Shown: positions 34,817 to 43,510 of the stretch, one piece after another
Position numbering within the stretch: position 1 is the first letter of the stretch
Layout of the letters: every line of letters begins with the position of its first letter
Position numbers and translations under genes: made by a program
The notes under the pieces: model-generated
Told to the model about the DNA's origin: nothing
Seen by the model: the letters and a program-made list of their open reading frames with translations, nothing else
The model's database searches: none
NCBI GenBank assembly: GCA_003241485.1
Contig: QFQD01000046.1
Span: forward strand, 1-53,036
Origin: Ancylobacter novellus
GTDB taxonomy: Bacteria; Pseudomonadota; Alphaproteobacteria; Rhizobiales; Xanthobacteraceae
Direction: 5' to 3'
Length of the DNA stretch: 53,036 nucleotides

Positions 34817-34916
34817 GACTTTGGCCGACACCTCTCCCGCCCCGCGCCCCGCGCTTGCCGCCTGCGTCCGCGTCCTCTAAACCCGCGCCATCATTCGTGA
34901 AGGACGGCGCCTCACC

Positions 34917-36404
34917 ATGGCCAAGGACAAGCCCAGCAAACTGAAAGCGCGCATGCCGCGCGGTCTTGCCGATCGCGGCCCGGCGGAACTCGCCTCCACC
35001 CGCGCCATGCTGGAGACCATCCGCAGGGTTTACGAGCTTTACGGCTTCGAGGCGCTGGAAACCCCGTTCATCGAATATACCGACGCGCTGGGAAAATTCC
35101 TGCCGGATCAGGACCGCCCGAATGAGGGCGTGTTCTCCTTCCAGGACGATGACGAGCAGTGGCTGTCGCTGCGCTACGACCTGACCGCGCCGCTCGCCCG
35201 CCATGTCGCGGAGAATTTCGACAAGCTGGCCAAGCCCTTCCGCAGCTACCGCGCCGGCTGGGTTTTCCGCAACGAGAAGCCCGGCCCCGGCCGCTTCCGC
35301 CAGTTCATGCAGTTCGACGCCGACACGGTGGGCGCCCCCAGCGTCGCGGCCGATGCCGAGATCTGCATGATGGCGGCCGACACGCTGGAAGCGCTCGGCA
35401 TCAAGCGCGGCGACTACGTCATCAAGGTGAACAACCGCAAGGTGCTCGACGGCGTGCTGGAGGCCATCGGCCTCGGCGGCGACGAGAATGCCGGCCGGCG
35501 GCTCACCGTGCTGCGCGCCATCGACAAGTTCGACAAGGTGGGCATCGAGGGCGTGCGCGACTTGCTCGGCGAGGGACGCTGGGAGAACCCGGCGGCCAAG
35601 AGCGGCGACTTCACCAAGGGCGCGGGGCTGGACAACGGGCAGGCCGAGGTCGTTCTGTCCATGCTGACGCCCGGTGGGGGCGAATTCCTGCCGGCGAGCA
35701 ATGCCTATCTCGAAGGCCGGCAGGAGCTTGACGAAATCGCCGCTCTGGTCGAGGGCGCCGGCTATGAGGGCCGCATCCGCATCGACCCCTCCGTCGTGCG
35801 TGGCCTCGAATATTACACCGGCCCGGTCTTCGAGGCCGAGCTGACCTTCGAGGTGAAGGACGAGAAGGGTCGTCCCGTGCGCTTCGGCTCGGTGGGTGGC
35901 GGCGGGCGCTATGACGGGCTGGTCGGGCGCTTCCGCTCGGAGCCCGTGCCGGCGACCGGCTTCTCCATCGGCGTCTCGCGCCTCGCTTCCGCGCTGTCCT
36001 ATCTCAAGAGCGAGGACGCGCCGGCGTTCGGCCCGGTGGTGGTCGTCGTCATGGACCGCGACCAGAGCGCGCATTACATGGGCCTCGTCGCCAGGCTGCG
36101 GCAGGCGGGCATCCGTGCCGAGATGTATCTCGGCAACCCGAAGAATCTCGGCAACCAGTTCAAATATGCCGACCGCCGCAACGCGCCCTGCGTGGTCATT
36201 CAGGGCTCGGATGAGCGCGCCAGCGGGCAGGTGCAGATCAAGGACCTGATCGAGGGCGCCAAGGCCGCCGCCGCGATTGCCGACAATGCCGAGTGGCGCG
36301 GCAGCCGCCCGGCGCAGTTCGCCTGCGCGGAGACGGAGCTGGTGGCGAAGGTGATCGAGGTGCTCGACCATCACGGCGTGCCGCACGGCGACGCGCTGCG
36401 CTGA
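34917..36404 (+). CDS. hisS: Histidyl-tRNA synthetase
   Basis: A class II aminoacyl-tRNA synthetase charging tRNA-His. The 495 residues show motif 2-like FRNEKPGPGRFRQFMQFDAD, the histidine-specific RGLEYYTGPVFEAEL, motif 3 GGGRYDGLVGRF and a C-terminal anticodon-binding domain (VVVVVMDRDQSAHYMGLVARL; CVVIQGSDERASGQVQIKDL). The ATG at 34917 starts MAKDKPSKLKARMPRG. It heads the hisS-hisZ-hisG cluster but is separated from hisZ by 278 bases of repeat elements. Confidence 0.97.
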   Translation: MAKDKPSKLKARMPRGLADRGPAELASTRAMLETIRRVYELYGFEALETPFIEYTDALGKFLPDQDRPNEGVFSFQDDDEQWLSLRYDLTAPLARHVAENFDKLAKPFRSYRAGWVFRNEKPGPGRFRQFMQFDADTVGAPSVAADAEICMMAADTLEALGIKRGDYVIKVNNRKVLDGVLEAIGLGGDENAGRRLTVLRAIDKFDKVGIEGVRDLLGEGRWENPAAKSGDFTKGAGLDNGQAEVVLSMLTPGGGEFLPASNAYLEGRQELDEIAALVEGAGYEGRIRIDPSVVRGLEYYTGPVFEAELTFEVKDEKGRPVRFGSVGGGGRYDGLVGRFRSEPVPATGFSIGVSRLASALSYLKSEDAPAFGPVVVVVMDRDQSAHYMGLVARLRQAGIRAEMYLGNPKNLGNQFKYADRRNAPCVVIQGSDERASGQVQIKDLIEGAKAAAAIADNAEWRGSRPAQFACAETELVAKVIEVLDHHGVPHGDALR

Positions 36405-36410
36405 CGCCGG

Positions 36411-36586
36411 TTTCCCGGACAAGTGACGCCGAAGGCGGAACGCTGATCCGGGATCCAGCGCAAGACTTCGCGCAGCGGCGGAATTCGTTCTCTTCCCGAG
36501 GAAGCGCCTTTGGCGGAGTCCTGCGCTGGGTCCCCGGATCGGCGCTCCGGCTTCGCCTCGGCTAGGCCGGGACACGGGGCCGGAAA
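36411..36586. repeat. Composite of two partial family A repeats
   Basis: The first part (36411-36466) carries TTTCCCGGACAAGTGACGCC and GATCCGGGATCCAGCGCA. The second (36521-36586) carries CTGCGCTGGGTCCCCGGATC and GCCGGGACACGGGGCC. Both match halves of family A and are separated by about 55 unrelated bases. They fill most of the 278-base hisS-hisZ gap. Confidence 0.75.
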
Positions 36587-36682
36587 CCATGTCATCTCCC
36601 GTGCATGGACCGGGCCGGCCCGCTTTGCTAGAAGCGCGCAGCCTTATCGCGCCCTTTTGCACGCACACCGGACCCGAGCCTC

Positions 36683-37798
36683 ATGATCGCCGACATCAGC
36701 CACGCCGAGGAACTGCTCGCGCTCTATGCGCGCGCCGGATTCTCGCGTGTCGAGCCGCCGGTGCTGCAGCCGGCCGACGCCTTTCTCGACCTGTCGGGCG
36801 AGGAGATGCGGCGCACCATGTTCATCACCACCGATCCGGACGGGCGCGAACTGTGCCTGCGGCCGGACCTCACCCTGCCGGTATGCCGGCTCTACATTGC
36901 CGATGGCGCCGTGCAGCCGCGCGATTTCGCCTATCTCGGCCCGGTGTTCCGCTCCGATGTGCGGGAAGGCGAACTGCTGCAGGCGGGCGTCGAATCCTTC
37001 GGCCGCGTCGACCGCGAGGCGGCGGACGCCGAATTGCTGGCGCTGGGGCTGGAGACGGCGGCAATCTGGGGCGTGATCGAGCCGACGATCCGGCTCGGCG
37101 ATGCCGGCCTGTTCGCCGCGCTGCTCGATGCGCTGGACCTACCGCCCGGCTGGCGGCGGCGGCTCATCAAGGATTTCGCCCGCTCCGGCGACCTCGGCGC
37201 CGATCTTGAGGTGCTCAAGCGCCCGGAGGCCGGCGGCGTCGCCTCGCATGCCGGCGTGCTCTCGGCGCTGGCGGGCTCGGACCCGGCGGCGGCGCGGGCG
37301 CTGGTGACGGACCTGTTGTCCATCGCCGGCATCTCCACCGTGGGCGGGCGCAGCGTGTCGGAGATCGCCGAGCGCTTCCTCGAACAGGCCGCGCCGGGCG
37401 ATGCGGAAGGGTTGTCGCCGGAAAAGGTGGCGGTGCTGGAGCGCTATCTCGCCATTCAGGGCAACCCGGATTCGGCCGCGCGCGCGCTGCGCACGCTGGC
37501 GGAGGAGGCCGGGTTGAACCTTGCCCACGCGCTCGACGCTTTTGAAGCGCGGACCAATTTCATCGCGGCGCAGGGCATCGAGGTGGAGCGGCTTTCCTTC
37601 GCCGCCGCCTTCGGCCGGCCGCTCGATTATTATTCCGGCATGGTGTTCGAGCTGCACGAGAATGGCGCGGGCGCGCCGCTGGTCGCCGGCGGGCGCTATG
37701 ACGGGCTGCTGGCGCGGCTTGGCGCGGCCGCGCCCATTCCGGCCGTGGGCTTCGCCGTGTGGCTCGACCGGCTGGATGCCGTGGAGGCCCGCCTATGA
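36683..37798 (+). CDS. hisZ: ATP phosphoribosyltransferase regulatory subunit
   Basis: A class II synthetase-like paralogue of HisS that lacks charging activity and acts as the histidine-responsive regulatory subunit of HisG. The 371 residues include LCLRPDLTLPVCRLYI, FAYLGPVFRSD, DYYSGMVFELHENG and motif-3-like VAGGRYDGLLARLG, without the anticodon-binding domain. The stop overlaps the hisG ATG by four bases (ATGA at 37795-37798), implying coupled translation. The position next to hisS fits an origin by duplication. Confidence 0.95.
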   Translation: MIADISHAEELLALYARAGFSRVEPPVLQPADAFLDLSGEEMRRTMFITTDPDGRELCLRPDLTLPVCRLYIADGAVQPRDFAYLGPVFRSDVREGELLQAGVESFGRVDREAADAELLALGLETAAIWGVIEPTIRLGDAGLFAALLDALDLPPGWRRRLIKDFARSGDLGADLEVLKRPEAGGVASHAGVLSALAGSDPAAARALVTDLLSIAGISTVGGRSVSEIAERFLEQAAPGDAEGLSPEKVAVLERYLAIQGNPDSAARALRTLAEEAGLNLAHALDAFEARTNFIAAQGIEVERLSFAAAFGRPLDYYSGMVFELHENGAGAPLVAGGRYDGLLARLGAAAPIPAVGFAVWLDRLDAVEARL

Positions 37799-38769
37799 GC
37801 ACCCAGCTGATCGTCGCCGTGCCCTCCAAGGGCCGGCTGCAGGAAAACGCCACCGCCTTCTTCGCCCGCGCCGGCATGAACCTGACGCAGTCGCGCGGGG
37901 CGCGCGACTATCGCGGCACGCTGACCGGCGTCGAGGGCGTGGAAGTCGCCTATCTCTCCGCCTCCGAGATCGCCAGCCAGCTCGCCTCCGGGGCGGTGCA
38001 TCTGGGCGTCACCGGCGAGGATCTGGTGCGCGAGAACATCGCGGACGCCGATTCCAAGGTGCTGCTGGTGGAAGGGCTGGGCTTCGGCCACGCCAATGTC
38101 GTCGTCGCCGTGCCGCAGGCCTGGATCGACGTGCGCACCATGCGCGACCTCGACGACGTGGCGACGCATTTCCACGCCACGCGCGGCCGGCGCGTGCGGG
38201 TGGCGACCAAATATCTGAACCTGACGCGGGCCTTCTTCGCCCGCCACGGCATTGTCGACTACCGCATCGTCGAGAGCCTCGGGGCGACCGAGGGCACCCC
38301 GGCGGCGGGGACGGCGGAGCTGATCGTCGACATCACCACCACCGGCTCGACGCTGGCGGCCAATGCGCTGAAGGTGATCGACGACGGGGTAATGCTGCGC
38401 TCGGAGGCCAATCTCGTCGCCTCGCTGCACGCCGATTGGAACGAGGGCGCGCGCGCGGCGGCGCGGGCGCTGTTCGACCGGGTGACGGCGGCCAAGCGCG
38501 CGGCGACCATGCGTGAGGTGAAGACGCGGTTTTCCGCCTGCGACAGCGCGGTGGTGCAGGAGGCGGTGCGCCGCTTCCGCGCAACGGCGCCGTTCGGCGC
38601 GCCGACCTCGTCCGGCATGGTGACGCTGCACTGCCCGCCGGACACGCTGCACGGCCTCGCCGTGTTCCTGCGCGAGCGCGGCGCGTCCACTGTCTCGGTC
38701 GGTCCGCTGGATTATGTGTTTGCGGCGGAGAACCCGCTTTACGAGAAGCTGGCCTTGAAGATCGGGTAG
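37795..38769 (+). CDS. hisG: ATP phosphoribosyltransferase catalytic subunit
   Basis: The first step of histidine biosynthesis: ATP plus PRPP to phosphoribosyl-ATP. The 324 residues include IVAVPSKGRLQENATAFF, VEVAYLSASEIASQLASGAV, VRVATKYLNLTRAFFARHGI and the PRPP loop LIVDITTTGSTLAANAL. Short HisG forms that depend on HisZ are about 210-230 residues; this one is longer and has a C-terminal part (GMVTLHCPPDTLHGLAVFL, ASTVSVGPLDYVF) resembling the regulatory domain of long HisG, despite the hisZ next to it. Coupled to hisZ by a 4-base overlap. Confidence 0.95.
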   Translation: MSTQLIVAVPSKGRLQENATAFFARAGMNLTQSRGARDYRGTLTGVEGVEVAYLSASEIASQLASGAVHLGVTGEDLVRENIADADSKVLLVEGLGFGHANVVVAVPQAWIDVRTMRDLDDVATHFHATRGRRVRVATKYLNLTRAFFARHGIVDYRIVESLGATEGTPAAGTAELIVDITTTGSTLAANALKVIDDGVMLRSEANLVASLHADWNEGARAAARALFDRVTAAKRAATMREVKTRFSACDSAVVQEAVRRFRATAPFGAPTSSGMVTLHCPPDTLHGLAVFLRERGASTVSVGPLDYVFAAENPLYEKLALKIG

Positions 38770-38770
38770 T

Positions 38771-38934
38771 TCTGTTTCCCGGCCCAGCGGAGGCGCAGCC
38801 GAAGCGCCGAGCCGGGACCCAGCGCAGGACTCTTTTGCCGAAATTCTTCTGTGCGGAAGGGATTCAGCCGCTGCGCGGAGTCTTGCGCTAGATCCCGGAT
38901 CGGCGCCGTGCTGCGCACGGCTGGTCCGGGAAAC
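38771..38934. repeat. Composite family A repeat
   Basis: TCTGTTTCCCGGCCCAGCGG and GAGCCGGGACCCAGCGCA (38771-38827) match one half, and TCTTGCGCTAGATCCCGGAT with GGCTGGTCCGGGAAACGTGA (38880-38937) match the other, around a spacer of about 55 bases much like the copy at 36411. It lies between the convergent hisG and cysG genes. Confidence 0.75.
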
Positions 38935-39031
38935 GTGAAGGGTGGAACGGCGCCTTCGCTTCCACCGTCTTGTCGAGGCGCTATCCGCTGCCGCGGACCC
39001 AACGCAGGATGCTTGGGCCCTCAGTTCGGTC

Positions 39032-39117
39032 GTCATCCCGGACGGCCGCAGGCCGATCCGGGATCGTTTGACATTTCTACGCGATCCCGGCTCTGCGCTT
39101 CTCTTGGCCGGGATGAC
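39032..39117. repeat. Dispersed palindromic repeat family B, copy 2
   Basis: It begins GTCATCCCGGACGGCCGCAG (39032) and ends GGCCGGGATGAC (39117), with GGCCGATCCGGGATCG and CGATCCCGGCTCTGCG inside, the same layout as the copy at 20259-20335. With the composite family A repeat it accounts for most of the 386-base gap between hisG and cysG. Confidence 0.85.
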
Positions 39118-39155
39118 AGGGACGGGGGTGCGCGGTCCGTGTCACGCGGGCGGGG

Positions 39156-40655
39156 TCAGCCGCGCGCGGCCTGGGTTTCGGCCTCAGCCACGAGATCGCC
39201 GGCGAACGCCGCGGCCTCGCCCATGGCGTGGCCGAACAGGATGAGGCACGGGCCGGTCGCGCCATCCGCCACCGCCTGCTCCAGCGCGGCGGCGAGCGTC
39301 GCCACCGTGGCGGGCACCTGCCGCTCCTGCGGGCGGGTGGCGGAGAAGATCGCGATGGCCGGCGTCGCCGGGTCGAGCCCTGCCGCCATAGCCTTGCCCG
39401 CCAGTTCGCCCCAGGTGCGCTGGGGCATGTAGACCACCGTGGTCGCCGCCGGGTCGGCCAGCGCCTGCCAGTCGAGGTCGCGCGGCAGCTTGCCGTCGCG
39501 GGCATGGGCGGTGATGAACTGCAGCCGGCGGGCATGGTCGCGATGGGTGAGCGAGACGCCGAGCCGGCTCGACGCGCCCTGCGCGGCGGTGATGCCCGGC
39601 ACCACCTCGACGGGAAGCCCGGCGAGGCGGGCGGCGGTGATTTCCTCGCCGGCGCGGCCGAACACCATGGGATCGCCGCCCTTGAGGCGGACCACCCGCT
39701 TGCCCTGCTTCGCCAGCGAGACCATCAGCGCGTTGATGTCGTCCTGCTTGCAGGAGGGCCGGTAGCCGGTCTTGCCGACCATCATCTTGCGCGCCTCGCG
39801 GCGGGCGACGTCCAGCACCGCCGGCGAGACGAGATCGTCATAGAGCACGACATCGGCCGATTGCAGCACGCGCACGGCCTTCAGTGTCAAAAGCTCCGGG
39901 TCGCCGGGCCCGGCGCCGACCAGCGCCACAGATCCGCGCGGCGCGTCCACGCGCTCGACCTCGGCGCGGTCGAGAAGGTGCTCGCGCAAGGTCGCGGAGG
40001 GCTCGGTCTCGGGCGCCTCCAGCGCGGCTTCGGTGAAGCGCTCCCAGAAGCGGCGGCGGCCCTGATAGGACAGGCCGAGCGCGGATACCGAGGGGCGCCA
40101 GCTGCGCGCGGCCTCGGCCCAGCGCTTGAAGCCCTGCGGAATGACCGATTCGATCTTGGCGCGCACCGCCTGCCCGAAAACCGGGGCCGCGCCGTCGGTG
40201 GAGATGCCGACGACAAGCGGCGAGCGGTTGACGATGGCGCCGAAGGCGAAGTCGCAGAAGGCGGGCTTGTCCACCACATTGACCGGCACGCCGGCCGCAC
40301 GGGCGGCGCTGGCGAAGCGCGCGCCTTCCTCGTCGTCCTCGATGGCGCCGATGGCCAGTGCGGCACCGGGCAGGTCGGCTTCCGACCAGTCGCGGGCGAT
40401 GAGGCGCAGGGGCCCGCCCGGCGGGTTGGCGGCAAGCGCGATGAGATCGTCGCAGGGCGCGGGGGAAAACACCTCGACCTCGGCACCGGCGGCGGAGATC
40501 AGCTCCGCCTTCCAGCTCGCCGCCTCCGAGCCGCCCGCCAGCACCACGCGGCGCCCGGCCAGCGCGAAGAACACCGGCAGCCGGGCGAGCGGCGCCATCC
40601 GCGCGCCCGTGTCGCGCGGGGTGGGTTCGCGAGGGGATGCGGCGGCGTCGCTCAT
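39156..40655 (-). CDS. cysG: Siroheme synthase (precorrin-2 dehydrogenase / uroporphyrinogen-III methyltransferase fusion)
   Basis: Makes siroheme for sulfite or nitrite reductases: SAM-dependent bis-methylation of uroporphyrinogen III, then NAD-dependent oxidation and ferrochelation. The N-terminal half has the NAD fold FFALAGRRVVLAGGSEAAS and the schubiose-type GISTDGAAPVFGQAVRAKIE. The C-terminal SUMT half has VALVGAGPGDPELLTLKAV, VVRLKGGDPMVFGRAGEE and VVPGITAAQGASSRLGV. From ATG 40655 (MSDAAASP) it has 499 residues; in-frame ATGs at 40682 and 40691 are alternatives, and none has an ideal ribosome site. No sulfur-assimilation gene is adjacent. Confidence 0.95.
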   Translation of the reverse strand: MSDAAASPREPTPRDTGARMAPLARLPVFFALAGRRVVLAGGSEAASWKAELISAAGAEVEVFSPAPCDDLIALAANPPGGPLRLIARDWSEADLPGAALAIGAIEDDEEGARFASAARAAGVPVNVVDKPAFCDFAFGAIVNRSPLVVGISTDGAAPVFGQAVRAKIESVIPQGFKRWAEAARSWRPSVSALGLSYQGRRRFWERFTEAALEAPETEPSATLREHLLDRAEVERVDAPRGSVALVGAGPGDPELLTLKAVRVLQSADVVLYDDLVSPAVLDVARREARKMMVGKTGYRPSCKQDDINALMVSLAKQGKRVVRLKGGDPMVFGRAGEEITAARLAGLPVEVVPGITAAQGASSRLGVSLTHRDHARRLQFITAHARDGKLPRDLDWQALADPAATTVVYMPQRTWGELAGKAMAAGLDPATPAIAIFSATRPQERQVPATVATLAAALEQAVADGATGPCLILFGHAMGEAAAFAGDLVAEAETQAARG

Positions 40656-40747
40656 GCGGAAAAACGGCTCCTGCGGGTCCATGGACGACATATCACACGA
40701 AATGCGCGTCCTTTGAAGTCAATAAACGGAGATATCGCGGAAATATC

Positions 40748-41242
40748 TCAGTGCTTTTCCGACAGGCGGTCGGTCCAGGCCAGCACCACGCCGGACAGCA
40801 CGAAGACGACATGGATGATGACGAGCCACATCAGCTGCTTCTCGTCCACGCCGCGGTCGAGATTCATGAAGGCTTTCAGGAGCGCGATGGCCGAGATGGC
40901 GACGATGGAGGCGAGCAGCTTCTGCTTGAGGCCGGCAAAGTCGACCTTGGTCATCCATTCCGGCCAGTCGGAATGGCCGGTGGCGTCGATCTTGGAGACG
41001 AAGTTCTCATAGCCGGAGAAGATGACGATGATGACCAGGCTGCCGGTGAAGGCGAGGTCGATCAGCGACAGGATGCCGAGAATGGTGTCGCTCTCGTCAT
41101 ATTGCACGGCGTGGGTGACGAAATGGAACAGCTCCGCGCCGAACTTGAACAGCAGAACGAGCAGCGCGATGACCAGGCCGATATAGAACGGCGCCATGAT
41201 CCAGCGGCTGACGAAGATGAAGCGTTCGATGATCTTTTCCAT
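40748..41242 (-). CDS. UPF0114 (YqhA-like) membrane protein
   Basis: A 164-residue inner-membrane protein of the UPF0114/YqhA family, function unknown. Three to four hydrophobic helices are visible, the first opening the protein as IIERFIFVSRWIMAPFYIGL, with conserved LSLIDLAFTGSLVIIVIFSG and SKIDATGHSDWPEWMTKVDF. The C-terminal helix is LMWLVIIHVVFVLSGVVLAW. The start at 41242 is the family's usual N terminus. Transcribed alone upstream of cysG, about 90 bases away on the same strand. Confidence 0.9.
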   Translation of the reverse strand: MEKIIERFIFVSRWIMAPFYIGLVIALLVLLFKFGAELFHFVTHAVQYDESDTILGILSLIDLAFTGSLVIIVIFSGYENFVSKIDATGHSDWPEWMTKVDFAGLKQKLLASIVAISAIALLKAFMNLDRGVDEKQLMWLVIIHVVFVLSGVVLAWTDRLSEKH

Positions 41243-41355
41243 GCGCGGCGTCCGGTCCCTTTCGCGGCTGCGAGAGGGGTGACATGCCGCCGCGCCGGCG
41301 GCAAGTCCCCGCGCAGGTGCCGACGCAAGCTTCGCGCCGGCGCCTGCACGGACGC

Positions 41356-42063
41356 TCAGTTCGCCGCCACCTTCTGGTAGGTGTTCTTCAGGTCGTCCTG
41401 GATGACGGTCGCCGTGCCGTTGGCCGCGAGCAGGAGGTCCTTGTCCGGCGTGCGCACGCTGTAGGTCCAGCCGGCCGGCAGCTTCAGCCGGGCACCGAGG
41501 CCGGGCAGCTGGGCATAGGTGAGCGCGGGATCGACGATCTGCGCATAGGACTGCATGACATAGACCGCCCCATCCGGCGCGGTGAGCTGGAACACCGGCT
41601 TGCCGGCGGCGAAGCGATAGGTGGTGTCGCGCTCGATGGTCTGTTCGGTGTAGGCCGGGCCCATGGCCTGATGCAGCGAGAGCCCGACTTCGGCGCGCTT
41701 GGCGAGCGTGATGCCGCCGAGCGTTATCACCTCGCCGGTCTTGGTCGGGCCGGCGGCGATGATGCCGTCCATGAGGAAATGGCGCGGGCCGTTCATCACC
41801 ACGGCGAGCGTGCCGAACTGGCCGAACAGCTCGCGCCGGGTGATGGCGTCCCATTTGCCGGCGGGGCAGTCGTCGAAGCCGAGCGTGTTGTAGACGGAGG
41901 CCCGGAGGCCTTCGCGCGTGACGTGGATCGGGATGATCTCGCAATAGCGCGCGTCACGCAGCACGGCCGGCAGCTGGGGCGAGGGCGCCTGCGCCATGGC
42001 GGCGAGCGGCAGGAGCGACAGGGCGAGCGCGGCGAGCGCGCGCAGGGCAGGGATGGCGTTCAC
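41356..42063 (-). CDS. Unknown exported protein
   Basis: A 235-residue protein with a clear signal peptide (LAALALSLLPLAAMAQA). The mature part starts with PQLPAVLRDARYCEIIPIHV and has two cysteines (RYCEI, FDDCPAG) that could form one disulfide. Later segments such as HFLMDGIIAAGPTKTGEVIT and TYSVRTPDKDLLLAANGTAT look like an all-beta domain. I do not recognise the family. Monocistronic by spacing (113 bases to the next gene downstream, 153 upstream). Confidence 0.78.
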   Translation of the reverse strand: MNAIPALRALAALALSLLPLAAMAQAPSPQLPAVLRDARYCEIIPIHVTREGLRASVYNTLGFDDCPAGKWDAITRRELFGQFGTLAVVMNGPRHFLMDGIIAAGPTKTGEVITLGGITLAKRAEVGLSLHQAMGPAYTEQTIERDTTYRFAAGKPVFQLTAPDGAVYVMQSYAQIVDPALTYAQLPGLGARLKLPAGWTYSVRTPDKDLLLAANGTATVIQDDLKNTYQKVAAN

Positions 42064-42216
42064 GACAGGGCCCCGGGGCTGTTGGAGGATGCCCCAGACT
42101 ACAGGCCCGCTCTCGCCCGGCGGAAGGTGCCGGGAGCGATGCGACCAAGAATAGGCACCCCGGCGATGGCCCCGGAGGCGAGGCGCCGGGCGAGGGACAG
42201 CCCCCGCCCGGTTCGA

Positions 42217-42870
42217 TCACGCCGCGACGCCGGTGCCGATGGCGCAGGAGACCCCGGTGCCGCGGAGCCCGCAATAACCGTTCGGGTTCTTGGCGAGGTA
42301 CTGCTGGTGGTGCGCCTCGGCGAAATAGAAGGTCGGGGCGTCGACGATCTCGGTGGTGACGGGCGGAAAACCCTTGGCCTTCAGCGCGGCGTCATAGGCC
42401 GCCTTGCTGCGCTCGGCCGGCGCGCGCTGATCGGGCGAGGTGAGATAGATGCCGGAGCGATAGGTGGTGCCCACATCATTGCCCTGGCGCATGCCCTGGG
42501 TGGGGTCATGGCTCTCCCAGAACAGCTTGAGCAGCTGCTCATAGCTGACGCTCGCCGGGTCGTAGACCACCAGCACCGCCTCCGCATGGCCGGTGAGGCC
42601 GGTGCAGGTTTCCTCATAGGTGGGGTTCGGGGTGAGGCCGTTAATGTAGCCGACGGCCGTCACGTAGACGCCGGGCGTCTGCCAGAACAGGCGCTCCGCT
42701 CCCCAGAAGCAGCCGAGCGCGAAGATCGCCGTCTCGAAGCCGTCGGGATAGGGGCCCTTGAGCGCGTTGCCATTGACATGATGGCGCGCGGCGGTGGGGA
42801 TCGGCTGCGGGCGGCCGGGCAGGGCCTGCGCGGGGGTAGGCAGGTCGAGACTCTTCTTGGAGAAGAACAT
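42217..42870 (-). CDS. msrA: Peptide methionine-S-sulfoxide reductase MsrA
   Basis: Repairs methionine-S-sulfoxide in proteins using thioredoxin. The 217 residues include the catalytic GCFWGAERLFW motif with the nucleophilic Cys, the VTAVGYINGLTPNPTYEETC segment, EAVLVVYDPASVSYEQLLKL and HDPTQGMRQGNDVGTTYRSG. A resolving Cys lies in the C-terminal GYCGLRGTGVSC. There is no signal peptide, so it is cytoplasmic. Monocistronic. Confidence 0.97.
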   Translation of the reverse strand: MFFSKKSLDLPTPAQALPGRPQPIPTAARHHVNGNALKGPYPDGFETAIFALGCFWGAERLFWQTPGVYVTAVGYINGLTPNPTYEETCTGLTGHAEAVLVVYDPASVSYEQLLKLFWESHDPTQGMRQGNDVGTTYRSGIYLTSPDQRAPAERSKAAYDAALKAKGFPPVTTEIVDAPTFYFAEAHHQQYLAKNPNGYCGLRGTGVSCAIGTGVAA

Positions 42871-42937
42871 GGGGTCGTCCCTCGATTGGATGTTCCCAAT
42901 GTAGGGAGTGGAACGCCCGGATGCGAGGGCGCGGCCT

Positions 42938-43252
42938 TCAGATGGCGGCGCTGCGCGTTTCCTTGCGCCGGCCGATCAGCATGAGCAGCAGGCCGAGCGC
43001 GGCGAGCACCGCGAAGAGCGGAGCCTGCAGCAGCGGCGCCATGACGACATCCCAGCTGCCGGCCGGCAGCTTGGCGTTCACCAGCTCCTGCAGATGCATG
43101 AGGCTGCCCTCGCTGACGGCCAGCCAGGCGACGCCGAGCGGGGTCATCACGATCTCCGAGGAGGCGATGGAACGCACGCCATCGAGCACCAGCGCGACGA
43201 AGCCGCCGGCGAGCAGCCAGATGCCGACGAAACGCAGCAGGAAACGGATCAT
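42938..43252 (-). CDS. Small two-helix membrane protein, unknown
   Basis: A 104-residue protein with an N-terminal membrane helix (residues about 4-24, FLLRFVGIWLLAGGFVALVL) and a C-terminal one (LLQAPLFAVLAALGLLLMLI) followed by a short basic tail. The loop carries LGVAWLAVSEGSLMHLQELV. Similar small proteins are frequent in Hyphomicrobiales, but I cannot name a function. It is divergent from the cco operon. The region between it and ccoN (about 300 bases) holds the FixK box and no other gene. Confidence 0.72.
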   Translation of the reverse strand: MIRFLLRFVGIWLLAGGFVALVLDGVRSIASSEIVMTPLGVAWLAVSEGSLMHLQELVNAKLPAGSWDVVMAPLLQAPLFAVLAALGLLLMLIGRRKETRSAAI

Positions 43253-43438
43253 GCGCAGTCGTGTCCCCGCAGCGCCCGGACCCTGTGGCGCTGTCGCTTC
43301 CTCTTAGACGCCATCGGCGAGCCCCTGCAAGGGGAGCGGTTCGCCGGCGCCCGCCCACGGGTGCGCCCGGTCGCTGCGGAAGCGGCGTCGCCGCGTCATT
43401 CCGCCACCCCGCTCGCGGGTCCGTGAAGACCCTTAGAG

Positions 43439-43452
43439 TTGATGTGAATCAA
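43439..43452. promoter_or_regulatory. FixK/FNR/Anr box upstream of ccoN
   Basis: A perfect TTGAT-N4-ATCAA dyad (TTGATGTGAATCAA), exactly the FNR/FixK consensus, centred at 43445.5, about 105 bases before the ccoN ATG. A class II arrangement (centre at -41.5) would place the start near 43487. This is the standard control element of fixNOQP in alphaproteobacteria and predicts induction at low oxygen. Confidence 0.93.
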
Positions 43453-43510
43453 GGTTGAACGGCTGCCGTAGCGCGAATGGTCGACCCGGAAAAATGGAGT
43501 CGTTCCAGAT

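Noticed and set aside
33849..36668. A 939-codon minus-strand frame opposite phnX and hisS
   Set aside because: Shadow of phnX and hisS, running through repeat elements.
36411..39117. Repeats around hisS-hisZ-hisG as a CRISPR array
   Set aside because: The copies are few, unevenly spaced, palindromic, of different lengths and separated by whole genes; no cas genes are present.
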